Shown: in pieces, positions 33,207 to 42,488 of the stretch
Numbering within the stretch: position 1 is the stretch's first letter
How the letters are laid out: each line of letters opens with the position of its first letter
NCBI RefSeq assembly: GCF_027587375.1
Contig: NZ_JAMXIC010000017.1
Span: 54,987 to 118,986, forward strand
DNA from: Arthrobacter sp. B2a2-09
Lineage (GTDB): Bacteria; Actinomycetota; Actinomycetes; Actinomycetales; Micrococcaceae
DNA length: 64,000 bases
Direction: 5' to 3'
Program-made: the position numbers and the translations under genes
Notes under the pieces: model-generated
Told to the model about the DNA's origin: nothing
What the model saw: the letters and a program-made list of their open reading frames with translations, nothing else
The model's database searches: none

Positions 33207-34225
33207 CAGAAGGTCTTGCCGACCGAACCGAGCTGCTTCGCGGCTTCCACGATGCGGGCAGCCATGCCGGCCTCGGCGGAGGCACCCCAGACGCGGGGGT
33301 CGTAGGTCTTCTTGTTGCCCATTTCGCCGTCGACCTTCAGGACGCCGTCGTAGTTGGCGAACATGTGTCCGGCCACCGGGCGGGTGAACGCGTACTGGGT
33401 GTCAGTGTCGATGTTCATCTTGATGACGCCGTAGGAAACGGCATCCGCGATTTCCTGCTCGGTGGAGCCGGAGCCGCCGTGGAAGACGAGGTCGAACGGG
33501 TTGGTTTTGCCGATCTTGGCGCCGACCTCGGCCTGGATCTGCTTGAGCAGTTCCGGGCGGAGCTTGACGTTGCCCGGCTTGTACACGCCGTGGACGTTGC
33601 CGAAGGTCAGCGCGGTCAGGTAGCGGCCGTTATCCCCCGCGCCGAGCGCCTCGATGGTGGCCAGCGCGTCTTCGGTGGTGGTGTACAGCTTCTCGTTGAT
33701 CTCGTTCTCGACGCCGTCTTCCTCGCCGCCGACCGTGCCGATTTCAACCTCGAGGATGATCTTCGCCGCGGCCGCGCGTCCCAGGAGCTCCCGGCCGATC
33801 CGCAGGTTCTCCTCCAGGGTCTCGTGCGAGCCGTCCCACATGTGCGAGTTGAAGATCGGGTCCTTGCCGGCCTTGACGGCTTCCTCGGAAGCAGCCAGCA
33901 GCGGCAGTACGAAATCAGCCAGCTTGTCCTGCGGGCAGTGGTCCGTGTGCAGGGCGATGTTCACGTTGTAGTTCTTCGCGACCTCGCGGGCGAAAGCCGC
34001 GAAGCCCAGGGAACCGGCAACCATGTCCTTGACGGACGCACCGGACCAGTAAGCCGCACCACCGGTGGAGACCTGGATGATGCCGTCCGACTCGGCCTCG
34101 GCAAAGCCGCGGATGGCCGCGTTCAGGGTCTGCGACGAGGTGACGTTCACCGCCGGGAACGCGAATCCGCCGGCCTTCGCGCGGTCGATCATCTCGGAGT
34201 AAATCTCTGGGGTTGCGATGGGCAT
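33206..34225 (-). CDS. fba: Class II fructose-bisphosphate aldolase
   Basis: Zinc-dependent glycolytic aldolase of 339 aa, from ATG 34225 with AGGAG upstream. Visible motifs: FAFPAVNVTSSQTLNAAIRGFAE, zinc-binding ALHTDHCPQDK, EVEIGTVGGEEDGV, VFHGGSGSTEQEI and MNIDTDTQYAF. The glycine-rich phosphate loop and zinc histidines are intact. It is followed by a coupled DUF3151 gene. Confidence 0.97.
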   Translation of the reverse strand: MPIATPEIYSEMIDRAKAGGFAFPAVNVTSSQTLNAAIRGFAEAESDGIIQVSTGGAAYWSGASVKDMVAGSLGFAAFAREVAKNYNVNIALHTDHCPQDKLADFVLPLLAASEEAVKAGKDPIFNSHMWDGSHETLEENLRIGRELLGRAAAAKIILEVEIGTVGGEEDGVENEINEKLYTTTEDALATIEALGAGDNGRYLTALTFGNVHGVYKPGNVKLRPELLKQIQAEVGAKIGKTNPFDLVFHGGSGSTEQEIADAVSYGVIKMNIDTDTQYAFTRPVAGHMFANYDGVLKVDGEMGNKKTYDPRVWGASAEAGMAARIVEAAKQLGSVGKTF

Positions 34226-34363
34226 GCTGACTCCTATGCTGATTTTCGTCTGTGGGTTTTGTTGACCCTGGAGTAGACCTATACGGCTAGGCACCATCCT
34301 AGCGACTCCGAATCCGGCACCGTGTTTCCAGTCACGGGGACGGGTAACACTTGCGGACCTTGG

Positions 34364-34431
34364 GCCGAGATGGCACTTGACGGCGATGCTTGCGCGGCAA
34401 AGCCAACACTGCTGCGAAGTGCCATCTCGGC
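34364..34431. repeat. Inverted repeat between fba and the methyltransferase gene
   Basis: GCCGAGATGGCACTT (34364-34378) and its perfect complement (34417-34431) enclose 38 bases. It sits five bases after the stop of the minus-strand methyltransferase gene, so it may terminate it. Confidence 0.8.
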
Positions 34432-34435
34432 GCGA

Positions 34436-35128
34436 TCAGGAGACGCGCTGGCCGAAGTTGTGCCGACGGATCCAGGCGTGCATCGCGATGGCGGCGGCCG
34501 ACGCCGCGTTCATGGACCGGGTGGAGCCGTACTGCTCGATCGACAGGGTGGCGACGGCGGCGTCGTGCACCTCGGGAGTCAGGCCGGGGCCCTCCTGCCC
34601 GAACACGAGTACGCAGTTGCGCGGAAGTTCGTAGGTTTCCAGCGGCACGGAATCCGGGAAGATGTCGATGCCGATGATGGCCAGCCCTTCTCCCTGGGCC
34701 CACTCCACGAAGTCCTCCACGGTGGGGTGGTGGCGGACGTGCTGGTAGCGGTCGGTGACCATGGCCCCGCGACGGTTCCACCGGCGTCGTCCAATGATGT
34801 GGACCTCCTTGGCGAGGAAGGCATTGGCGGTCCGAACTACGGTGCCGATGTTCAGGTCGTGCTGCCAGTTCTCAATGGCAATGTGGAAATCGTGCCGGTG
34901 GGCGTCCAGGTCCGCGACGATCGCTTCGTGCTTCCAGTACCGATACTTGTCCACCACGTTGCGGCGGTCGCCGTCCGCCAGGAGGTCCGGGTCCCAATGC
35001 CCACCTTCCGGCCAGTCGCCTTCCCAGGGCCCGACGCCGACCTCCGGTTTCGCTTCGGGCTCACCCTCGGTAGAGGAGACAGCAGCGGAGTCGGTAGGGG
35101 CAGGGTTCTGGGGCCGGTCAGTCACCAC
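34436..35128 (-). CDS. SpoU/TrmH-family RNA 2'-O-methyltransferase
   Basis: A 230-aa SPOUT enzyme. The N-terminal ~60 residues are acidic and variable. The three family motifs are present: NIGTVVRTANAF, VFGQEGPGLT and IEQYGSTRSMNAASAAAIAMHAW. The knot motifs imply S-adenosylmethionine-dependent methylation of a tRNA or rRNA ribose. The exact site cannot be deduced. The start is a GTG at 35128, or the next GTG codon. Confidence 0.92.
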   Translation of the reverse strand: MVTDRPQNPAPTDSAAVSSTEGEPEAKPEVGVGPWEGDWPEGGHWDPDLLADGDRRNVVDKYRYWKHEAIVADLDAHRHDFHIAIENWQHDLNIGTVVRTANAFLAKEVHIIGRRRWNRRGAMVTDRYQHVRHHPTVEDFVEWAQGEGLAIIGIDIFPDSVPLETYELPRNCVLVFGQEGPGLTPEVHDAAVATLSIEQYGSTRSMNAASAAAIAMHAWIRRHNFGQRVS

Positions 35129-35258
35129 TCAACCCTAGCCCGGGCAGTCCCGCCTGCGGCGCCGAAACCCAGTGCCGTAACGCAGGACACCCGGGTGTCT
35201 CGGGGACCGAAAGATGAAAGACTTGGAACGAGAAACAGCCAACACGCGGAGGAAAAGC

Positions 35259-36089
35259 ATGGAGAACGCAACCGAGGCCCCGAAGAGCTCATCCCTTTAC
35301 CGCAACGGACACGAGATCGAATGCTGGCTCACGGACATGGACGGTGTGCTGGTCCACGAGAATCAGCCGGTTCCCGGAGCGGCTGAACTGATCCAGCGCT
35401 GGGTGGACACCTCCAAGCGATTCCTCGTCCTCACCAACAACTCCATCTTCACGCCGCGGGACTTGGCGGCCCGGCTGAGCTCCTCCGGCCTGGAAATCCC
35501 GGAGGAGAATATCTGGACATCCGCCCTGGCCACGGCGCAATTCCTCAAGGACCAGGTACGGGGCTCAGAGTCCGGGAACCGGGCCTACACCATCGGTGAG
35601 GCAGGACTTACGACGGCGCTGCACGAGGCCGGCTTCATCCTCACCGACCAGAACCCGGACTTCGTGGTGCTCGGCGAAACCCGTACCTACTCCTTCGAAG
35701 CGATCACCATGGCCATCCGGCTGATCCTCGCCGGGGCGCGTTTCATCGCCACCAACCCGGACGCCACCGGCCCCTCGAAGGATGGACCGATGCCCGCCAC
35801 CGGCGCCATCGCCGCGCTCATCTCCAAGGCGACCGGCCGCGAGCCCTACATTGTGGGCAAGCCGAACCCCATGATGTTCCGTTCCGCGATGAACCAGATC
35901 GATGCCCACTCCGAGACCACTGCAATGATCGGTGACCGCATGGACACCGACATCATCGCGGGCATGGAAGCCGGGCTGCACACCGTCCTGGTGCTCAGCG
36001 GCATCACTCAGCGCGAGGACATCGCGGCCTTCCCGTTCCGGCCGAACCAGGTCCTGAACTCGGTAGCGGACCTCAAGAACCAAATCTAG
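35259..36089 (+). CDS. HAD-family phosphatase, NagD-like
   Basis: A 276-aa protein from ATG 35259, which has GGAGGAAAAG upstream; ATG 35214 lacks this. HAD motif I is LTDMDGVLVHENQPVPGA, motif II VLTNNS, motif III and IV are IVGKPNP and GDRMDTDIIAG. The inserted C2 cap (~residues 85-200) fits the NagD/p-nitrophenylphosphatase group. The substrate is unknown, often sugar or nucleotide monophosphates. A phosphatase gene follows 19 bases later. Confidence 0.92.
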   Translation: MENATEAPKSSSLYRNGHEIECWLTDMDGVLVHENQPVPGAAELIQRWVDTSKRFLVLTNNSIFTPRDLAARLSSSGLEIPEENIWTSALATAQFLKDQVRGSESGNRAYTIGEAGLTTALHEAGFILTDQNPDFVVLGETRTYSFEAITMAIRLILAGARFIATNPDATGPSKDGPMPATGAIAALISKATGREPYIVGKPNPMMFRSAMNQIDAHSETTAMIGDRMDTDIIAGMEAGLHTVLVLSGITQREDIAAFPFRPNQVLNSVADLKNQI

Positions 36090-36108
36090 GAAGAAGGGGG
36101 CTGGTGCC

Positions 36109-36786
36109 ATGGCTGTGCTGAACCTCCGTTCCCTGGCCGGGGGCCGCATTCTAAGGGGCAGCCAGCCGTTTGGCATGGACACTGCGGCGACGTCCGCCTT
36201 CCTTGAACTTCATGGCATCCAGACGGTTGTGGATCTCCGAAGCGCGTACGAACGCGCCATCGTGCCCTGGCAACTGGCCAACGGCGCCGTGGAGCTCGTG
36301 GAGAACCCCCTCGATCCGCGTACCGCCTCGGATGGGCTCCAATCGATCCACACGGCCGAAGACCTGGGCGAGCTCTACCTTGGGTGGGTCCGCGCCCGCC
36401 CGGACTGGGTGGCCGAATCGCTGCGCGCCGCGGCCCAAGGCAAGCGGACGCTCATCCACTGCTCGCTCGGCAAGGACCGCACCGGCGTCGTATCCGCTCT
36501 GGCGCTCCTCACGACCGGCACTGACAGCGCGGCCGTTGTGGCGGACTACGCCGCAAGCACCGCTGCCCTCCCCACGATGCTGGAAACCATGGCAGCCGCG
36601 TGGCGGCTGGCTGTCCCCGAGGTTCCGGAGGACGCATTCAGTCCCTCGCTCATGCTGCTGCAATCCCCCCAAGCTGCGATGGAATACTTCCTGGACCGTT
36701 TCGGGCACGAGTTCGGCAGCGCGGCGGACTACCTCCGCGACGCCGGCCTCAGTGGTTCCGAGCTGGATGGACTGCGGCGCAGATAG
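36109..36786 (+). CDS. Tyrosine-protein phosphatase (atypical, PtpB-like)
   Basis: A 225-aa enzyme with the CX5R active site in HCSLGKDRTGVV, and the N-terminal RSLAGGRILRGSQP and VVDLRSAYER motifs of the actinobacterial PtpB/Siw14-like group. The substrate could be a phosphotyrosine, phosphoinositide or another phosphate ester. It lies close behind the NagD-like gene and likely shares its transcript. Confidence 0.88.
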   Translation: MAVLNLRSLAGGRILRGSQPFGMDTAATSAFLELHGIQTVVDLRSAYERAIVPWQLANGAVELVENPLDPRTASDGLQSIHTAEDLGELYLGWVRARPDWVAESLRAAAQGKRTLIHCSLGKDRTGVVSALALLTTGTDSAAVVADYAASTAALPTMLETMAAAWRLAVPEVPEDAFSPSLMLLQSPQAAMEYFLDRFGHEFGSAADYLRDAGLSGSELDGLRRR

Positions 36787-36808
36787 ACGCGTTTGTAGAA
36801 AGGGCCGG

Positions 36809-37861
36809 TCAGTAGAACACCACCCGCGAGCCGGCCCGGGGCAGCGGAAATAGCTCGTTCTCCAGGTCCTCGATGATCGGATTGTAGATGAAGGGATTCC
36901 ACTGGGGACTCGCATGGGCGGGGCGGGCGCCGTCGGTCCTGTGGCCCGTGGACGCGATGTTGAGGGGGAATGTCTTGGCCCACGCGGCCCGGGCCGTTGC
37001 GTAGTTCACCGTGTCATCGTTCGGGTTTCCGATGAAGGCCATGCGGGTGTCCCCCAGCCTGTCGATAAACCGTGTGCCGTCGAAGTGGTAGATGTAGTCC
37101 GATTCGCTCTGGATCAGGACGCTCGACGGCGCGATCGGCGAGAGCTGCTCGAGGGTCTGGTCCCAGATCTGCCCCCACGTGCGTTCGTGCTTGTTCACCA
37201 CGCGCTCGCCCAGCTCGTAGCCGCCGCGGAGGACCGACGGAACCTGGAAGCCGCTCTCGTACAAGAACACCACGCCATCGAACCAGCTTTGGTCGAGGAT
37301 GTCGTACTTACTGAACGGCGAAGAATCCAACAGGATCAGCTTGACGCTGATGCCGTTCCGTTCGCGCAGGAGCGCGGCCACTTCAGTGGCCAACATCCCG
37401 CCGAAACTGTGGCCGTAGAAATAGAGCGTGTTCAGCTTCCGCTCATTGATGTAGGCGAGCACGGTGTCCACCACGTCGGCGACTTCCAACCCCAGGTTGG
37501 AGTATCCGACGGCGGCCATCTGGCCCCGCTGCCGGAGCGAACCGCGGAGCGAGTTGAGGATCCATTGGGCCTCTTCCCAGCTGGTCTTGTAACCGGGGAA
37601 GAGAATCCAACTCGAGTTGGGGTAGTACGACTCTGCGAAATCGTCCCCCACCGGAAGGATCCTGGTGGTGCGACGTTCTGCCTGGACCTGGCGTGTAAAC
37701 AGCATGTCCGCGGCGAGGGCCGTGGAAGCACCCGCTCCAATCAGGAAGGAACGACGGGAAATACTCTTCAGCTCAGCCGCTTGGCGGAGAACCCGGGCAA
37801 GGGAGCCCGGATCCTGCCAGCGCTGCTGCTTCCGGGGGAATTTCCCGGCCTGAAGGTCCAC
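36809..37861 (-). CDS. Tat-exported alpha/beta hydrolase
   Basis: A 350-aa protein with a twin-arginine signal (ISRRSFLIGAGASTALAA at ~34-51) preceded by a 33-residue N-region. The hydrolase fold has the nucleophile elbow in LYFYGHSFGGML, an Asp in LILLDSSPF and a late His in ASTGHRTDG. It is probably a lipase or esterase acting outside the cytoplasm. The substrate is unknown. It ends 23 bases from the convergent phosphatase gene. Confidence 0.82.
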   Translation of the reverse strand: MDLQAGKFPRKQQRWQDPGSLARVLRQAAELKSISRRSFLIGAGASTALAADMLFTRQVQAERRTTRILPVGDDFAESYYPNSSWILFPGYKTSWEEAQWILNSLRGSLRQRGQMAAVGYSNLGLEVADVVDTVLAYINERKLNTLYFYGHSFGGMLATEVAALLRERNGISVKLILLDSSPFSKYDILDQSWFDGVVFLYESGFQVPSVLRGGYELGERVVNKHERTWGQIWDQTLEQLSPIAPSSVLIQSESDYIYHFDGTRFIDRLGDTRMAFIGNPNDDTVNYATARAAWAKTFPLNIASTGHRTDGARPAHASPQWNPFIYNPIIEDLENELFPLPRAGSRVVFY

Positions 37862-37995
37862 GCAGCCAGCTTAGGCGCTTCGGCGGACGGGCACACGGTC
37901 CCCTTGAAACCGCTCAGGCTTGGGAGTTTGTTGTACAGCTCGTGTCCCCCATTGCTCGCCTTAGGGGGCACAAGCTGCACGCAAACTCTTTTGGG

Positions 37996-38568
37996 TCAGT
38001 CGAGTCCCAGCTCGTCCTTGCCGAAGGCGAAGAGGTACGGCACACCGGTTTCGGCCTCGATCTTTTCCTTGGCGCCAGTGTTGCGGTCCACAATGACGGC
38101 CACAGCCACCACGTTGCCACCGGCCTTGCGGACGCCTTCGACGGCGGTCAGCGCCGAGCCGCCCGTGGTGGAGGTGTCCTCGAGAACCACGACGTCGCGG
38201 CCCTCCACCGAGGGACCTTCCACTTGGCGGCCCATACCGTAGGACTTCTGCGCCTTGCGCACCACGAAGGCATCAACGGCACGGCCCGCGTCGGCCGCGG
38301 CGTGCATCACGGCAGTACCGACCGGGTCCGCACCCATGGTCAGGCCACCGGCGCACTCAACGGCGATTCCGGCGTCGTCGATCATGGAGAGCATGACCTG
38401 GCCAACCAGCTTCGAAGCCTCGTGGTGGAGGGTGATGCGTCGCAAGTCGATGTAATAGTCCGCCTCGGCCCCGCTGGAAAGGATCACCTTGCCGCGGACG
38501 ACCGCCAGTTCTTTGATCAATTCAAGGAGGCGGGCACGGGCAGCGGCACTATCAACAGCGGGAGTCAT
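37996..38568 (-). CDS. pyrE: Orotate phosphoribosyltransferase
   Basis: It joins orotate to PRPP in UMP synthesis. ATG 38568 gives 190 aa (MTPAVDSAAARARLLELIKE). The PRPP loop reads VVLEDTSTTGGSALTAVEGV, and SSGAEADYYIDLRRITL is the typical orotate-side motif. An ATG three codons earlier is also possible; the Shine-Dalgarno signal is weak either way. Confidence 0.95.
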   Translation of the reverse strand: MTPAVDSAAARARLLELIKELAVVRGKVILSSGAEADYYIDLRRITLHHEASKLVGQVMLSMIDDAGIAVECAGGLTMGADPVGTAVMHAAADAGRAVDAFVVRKAQKSYGMGRQVEGPSVEGRDVVVLEDTSTTGGSALTAVEGVRKAGGNVVAVAVIVDRNTGAKEKIEAETGVPYLFAFGKDELGLD

Positions 38569-38811
38569 GGTGCCCATTCTACGTAAAGCCGCTGGACGCA
38601 AGAGAATGGCCGGCGTCATGGAAAGTCCGCAACGCGCATCGTGCCCTGCGACACGATAAATCCCTGGCGACACCGGAATCCGGGGTGCGTGAGGCTCTGT
38701 GGGTGGCGCCAAGGAAATTGCGCGTCGCCAGCGCGCTCCGGCCCGCGACGCCTACACGTCACTCGCCGTAACCTTTGAAATATCTGCGCCGGAGACGGTG
38801 TTCCCGCACAT

Positions 38812-39453
38812 ATGACAACAATCGGAATCATCGGTGCAGGACACATTGGCAGCCAAGTCGCTCGCAAGGCGGTGGAACTCGGCTATGACGTAGTGATCAG
38901 CAACTCGCGGGGACCGGAAACCCTAACGGAACTGGTGGCGGAGCTTGGCACACATGCCCGCGCTGCAACACCGGCCGAGGCAGCAGTGGCAGGCGATTTC
39001 GCCGTCGTGACCGTTCCCCTCAGGAGCTACCAGGGCATCCCCGTGGAGCCGCTCGCGGGGAAGATTGTGATCGACACGAACAACTACTACTGGGAGCGGG
39101 ACGGCCGGATCCCGGAGCTGGACAAGGGTGAGGCCACCACGTCCGGGCTGCTGCAGAAGCACCTGCCCACGTCCAAGGTGGCCAAGGGCTTCAACCACAT
39201 CATGGCGAAGGAAATCGGCACAGACGGCACCCCGGCGGGCACCGAAAACCGCCGCGCGCTGGCCACCGCCAGCGACTACCCCGAGGCCGCCGAACTGGTG
39301 GCAAGGCTTTACGACGAGTTCGGCTTCGACACCGTCAACATCGGGCCGCTCGATGAGAGCTGGCGCGTGGAGCGTGACCGCCCGGCCTACGTGGTGCGGC
39401 AGAACGCTGCCGAGCTCAAGGACAACCTGGCCAAGGCATCGCGCACCATCTGA
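38812..39453 (+). CDS. NADPH-dependent F420-reductase-like oxidoreductase
   Basis: A 213-aa Rossmann protein starting MTTIGIIGAGHIGSQVARKA. It has the NADP-type stop after the second strand (SNSRGPETL) and VVTVPLRSYQGIP, with KIVIDTNNYYWERDG and KGFNHIMAKEI downstream, typical of the F420:NADP oxidoreductase/NAD-binding family PF03807. It stands alone and the substrate is not known. Confidence 0.85.
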   Translation: MTTIGIIGAGHIGSQVARKAVELGYDVVISNSRGPETLTELVAELGTHARAATPAEAAVAGDFAVVTVPLRSYQGIPVEPLAGKIVIDTNNYYWERDGRIPELDKGEATTSGLLQKHLPTSKVAKGFNHIMAKEIGTDGTPAGTENRRALATASDYPEAAELVARLYDEFGFDTVNIGPLDESWRVERDRPAYVVRQNAAELKDNLAKASRTI

Positions 39454-39471
39454 GCAACCTCCAAACAACAC

Positions 39472-39511
39472 AGCAGCCGCTTGCCTCCGAAAGGCAAGCG
39501 GCTGCTTTGTT
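39472..39511. terminator. Bidirectional terminator
   Basis: AGCAGCCGCTTGCCT pairs perfectly with AGGCAAGCGGCTGCT around CCGAA, followed by TTTGTT on the plus strand. It separates the convergent oxidoreductase gene and the sugar operon. Confidence 0.92.
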
Positions 39512-39533
39512 AATGCGTCGAGGAGTGGACCCG

Positions 39534-40445
39534 TCAGGATGCCGGGGCTGAAGCGGCGACGTCGAACCCGGCCAAGGCGGCCGCCTTGCGGACGTACTCC
39601 AAGTTGGAGGCCGTCCGTTCCTCCAACGGAAGCTCGGTGGAGAAGTCCTCCAGCGTGACCCAGGAGTCGTAGCCAACCTCGGCGAGCGCGCGGAAGTAGC
39701 CGAGAACGCTTCCCTGTCCCTCGGCCAAAGGGGCCCATTCGTTGACCCACACGGCCGCGCCGGATTCGTCCTTCGAATCGGTGCGGACCCAGCGGGCGTT
39801 CTTCACGTGGACATGTGCCAAGTACGGGCCTAGGAGTTGGAGTGCGGGCAACGGTGATTCCCAGCCCTCGATCAGCAAGTTGCCGAGGTCATGGATAACG
39901 CCAACATGCTGCGGATCCAGCCCTTCCAGCAATCGCCGGGCCGAGGAGGCCGACGCCGTCACGGTTCCATGGTGCAGTTCCACGAGGGCCTTGACGCCGT
40001 GGTGTGCTGCGCGGGAAGCAACCCACTCGTAGTGTTCCCGGGTAGCGGCAAAGAGTTCCGGGTACGACAGACCGGTGGGTTCCTGGCCGCCCATGTTTGA
40101 GTTGCCCAGTGGCAGCACGTTCACGCGGACCTGCTTGGCACCCAAGGCTGCGGTGGCGGCGAGGACACGATCGACGTCGTCGTGGTTGTCGCAGCGGGCG
40201 TAGCCGCCGAGGCCGGAGAATTCCAAGCCTGACTCCGCGGTGAGGCGGGCAATCTCCGGGATCGAATCTTCCAAGCCCGTCATGGGCCAGGTGGCACGGT
40301 TCCCTGCCCAGAAGCCGGGTTCTGCTGCCTCCGCCTGGTCCGTGACGCGCCATTCGATGCCGTCCCACCCCTGGGCGGCAAGCTTCATGGCGGCTTCCTG
40401 CGGCGACCATTCGGGTGTGGAGGCGGTGAAGACGGAGAACTTCAT
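39534..40445 (-). CDS. Sugar-phosphate isomerase/epimerase family TIM barrel (first)
   Basis: A 303-aa xylose-isomerase-like barrel (PF01261). The start KFSVFTASTPEWSPQEAAMKLAAQGWDGIEWRV and the mid-barrel ALVELHHGTV and VGVIHDLGNLL motifs fit IolE/IolH-type or hydroxypyruvate isomerase-like enzymes. The active site usually binds a divalent metal through Glu/Asp/His as seen here. It is the last gene of the operon (ATGA overlap with the dehydrogenase). Confidence 0.85.
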   Translation of the reverse strand: MKFSVFTASTPEWSPQEAAMKLAAQGWDGIEWRVTDQAEAAEPGFWAGNRATWPMTGLEDSIPEIARLTAESGLEFSGLGGYARCDNHDDVDRVLAATAALGAKQVRVNVLPLGNSNMGGQEPTGLSYPELFAATREHYEWVASRAAHHGVKALVELHHGTVTASASSARRLLEGLDPQHVGVIHDLGNLLIEGWESPLPALQLLGPYLAHVHVKNARWVRTDSKDESGAAVWVNEWAPLAEGQGSVLGYFRALAEVGYDSWVTLEDFSTELPLEERTASNLEYVRKAAALAGFDVAASAPAS

Positions 40446-41644
40446 GCCGATACCTCTTCGCGATGGGCTCCCGGTTGGGAAGCGGCCCCGCCGGTGCGGA
40501 CCTCCACGTTGTTGTACTTGCCGGCTATGACATCGTCGATCAGCACGGGCTGGCCCAAGGTGGCTGAGACATACAGGGCGCGCACAGTAGCCAAGGCGGT
40601 CAAGGCGTCGCGGACAGTAACGCCGGCGGGGCGTCCTGCCCGGATCGCCGCGATGATGTCGCGGTACTGCCGGACATGTCCAGCCGGGTATACCGTCGGG
40701 TCCAGTGCTTCGACGGTGTCGTCCGGATATTTGGCAAGCTCGACGGCGGCCTGGTTTCCGCCGCCGAGGATGCCCATGGCGCTGCTTTCCGAAGGATCGG
40801 CGGCGTCGGACGCGTGGAAGTACGCGAGATCGTCGTTGTCGATCACTGCGGAACCCTTGCTCCCCATCACCTGGAGGCGGACGGTCAAGCCCGGGTACGC
40901 CGCCGTCGTGGCGTGCAACACGGCAATGGCACCGGATTCGAAGGTAACGGTGGCTACGGCGGTGTCCTCCACCTCAACACCTTCGTGGGCGAGAAGCGCG
41001 GTTTTGGCGCTGATCTCAAGGGGCCGGCCGAGGAACCACAAAAGCAGGTCCACGGTGTGAACGCCCTGGTTCATGATGGCGCCACCGCCGTCCATGGCCC
41101 AGGTTCCGCGCCAGGCGCCCGAATCGTAGTAGCCCTGGCTTCGCCACCAGCTGACAGAGGCGACGGCGGAGGTCAGCGTGCCGAAGCGTCCGGTTCGACG
41201 GGCCTCGTCCACCACCCGGCTGGCCGGATCAAAGCGGTGCTGGCTGATCACGGTCGCCACCAAGCCCTTGGCCTCGGCAGCCTTGGCAGCAGCCAGGATC
41301 TCGTCTGCCTTACTCAGGTCAACGTCAAGGGGCTTTTCGATCACGACGTGCTTGCCGGCGTCGAGCGCTTCCAGCGCTTGCTGGATGTGCAGCCCGCTGG
41401 GCGTGGCGATGATGACCAGGTCCACGGGTGCGGCGGCGAGCGCCTCGGCCAGCGTCAGGAAGACTGCCGGCTTCGGGTCGCCCTGGGCTTCGATCTTGGC
41501 CGCAAGCGCCTCGGAAGCCTCGGCAATCACGTCCACAAGGGCCGTGATGACGACATCCGGAAATTCGCGGACCGCGGCCGAATGGGTGCGGCCGATGACG
41601 CCGCACCCTACGATTGCGGCATTCAGTTGTTTCGGCTCGGTCAC
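40442..41644 (-). CDS. Gfo/Idh/MocA-family oxidoreductase
   Basis: A 400-aa NAD(P)-dependent sugar or polyol dehydrogenase. The N-domain has AAIVGCGVIGRTHSAAV and VVIEKPLDVDLS (the EKP lysine), and the C-domain has GGGAIMNQGVHTVDLLLWFLG with the conserved His. The substrate is presumably the sugar imported by the adjacent ABC system. Start and stop overlap its neighbours by four bases each. Confidence 0.92.
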   Translation of the reverse strand: MTEPKQLNAAIVGCGVIGRTHSAAVREFPDVVITALVDVIAEASEALAAKIEAQGDPKPAVFLTLAEALAAAPVDLVIIATPSGLHIQQALEALDAGKHVVIEKPLDVDLSKADEILAAAKAAEAKGLVATVISQHRFDPASRVVDEARRTGRFGTLTSAVASVSWWRSQGYYDSGAWRGTWAMDGGGAIMNQGVHTVDLLLWFLGRPLEISAKTALLAHEGVEVEDTAVATVTFESGAIAVLHATTAAYPGLTVRLQVMGSKGSAVIDNDDLAYFHASDAADPSESSAMGILGGGNQAAVELAKYPDDTVEALDPTVYPAGHVRQYRDIIAAIRAGRPAGVTVRDALTALATVRALYVSATLGQPVLIDDVIAGKYNNVEVRTGGAASQPGAHREEVSA

Positions 41645-42486
41645 TTCGTCTCCACTCCTGCTTCATTGAGAACTTTCGCGAACGCCCTCGCTGCAATGCC
41701 GAACGCCGTCGGGCCGGAGAATCCGCCCAGTCCGTGGGCGCCGGCCAAGTGTGGTTCGAGGCTCGCGAAGCCGGTGTACCCGTCGGCCTTCAAGGCTTCA
41801 ACCGTGCGGAGGACATCGCCGTCGCCCTCGCCCGCAGGGACTACCGTGGCGTTCGAAAACAAGGCATCCTTCACCTGCAGGTATTCAAGGTGCGGGCGGA
41901 GCTTGGCGTAGGCGTCGTCGAACGGTTTGACTCCCACCTGGACGAAGTTGGCGGCGTCCCAAGCGACTTTGAGCGCGGGGGAGGCTACGGTTTCGATGAT
42001 GTCCAGGACCCGTTCGGGGACGTCCCCGTAGATGTCCTTCTCGTTTTCGTGCAGCAGGACGACGCCGGACTCTTCCGCAACGTCCGCGAGGGCACGCATG
42101 CGTTCGATGACTGCCTCCCGGATGCTCTCCACCGCTACGTCTTCGCCGTAGTAGAAGGAGAAGATCCGGATGTAGCGGGATTCCAGGACCTGTGCGGCGT
42201 TGACTGCCCGCCGGAGCCGTTCCACCTCGTGCTCGACGGGAAGGGAAACGTCCACTTTCCCGATCGGCGAGGCGATCGCGGAAACCTTCATGTCCGCGGC
42301 GTCGAGCAAGGACTTCAGTTCACGAAGCTGCGCCTCATCCAGATCCACGATGTTGGTGCCCCAGGCGCTGCGGACTTCAATGTGGTTGGCTCCCAGTGCC
42401 TGCATCACGGCAATCTGGATCTTGGGGTCGTCGTCGATCTCGTCGCCGAAGCCCGAGAGCTCCCATTCAACCGCTGGCGTGCTCAT
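41641..42486 (-). CDS. Sugar-phosphate isomerase/epimerase family TIM barrel (second)
   Basis: A 281-aa barrel. Key segments are GFGDEIDDDPKIQIAVMQALGANHIEVRSAWGTNI, VLLHENEKDIYGD, and VAWDAANFVQVGVKPFDDAY, the metal-binding core of PF01261. It differs from the other barrel in the operon, which suggests sequential steps in one pathway. It overlaps the dehydrogenase start by ATGA and follows the permease by two bases. Confidence 0.87.
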   Translation of the reverse strand: MSTPAVEWELSGFGDEIDDDPKIQIAVMQALGANHIEVRSAWGTNIVDLDEAQLRELKSLLDAADMKVSAIASPIGKVDVSLPVEHEVERLRRAVNAAQVLESRYIRIFSFYYGEDVAVESIREAVIERMRALADVAEESGVVLLHENEKDIYGDVPERVLDIIETVASPALKVAWDAANFVQVGVKPFDDAYAKLRPHLEYLQVKDALFSNATVVPAGEGDGDVLRTVEALKADGYTGFASLEPHLAGAHGLGGFSGPTAFGIAARAFAKVLNEAGVETK

Positions 42487-42488
42487 AG

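Noticed and set aside
36914..38242. 442-codon plus-strand frame across the Tat hydrolase and pyrE
   Set aside because: Covers two well-supported genes on the other strand and shows no domain.
40676..41911. 411-codon plus-strand frame opposite the Gfo/Idh/MocA gene
   Set aside because: Antisense shadow within a compact operon of recognised genes.
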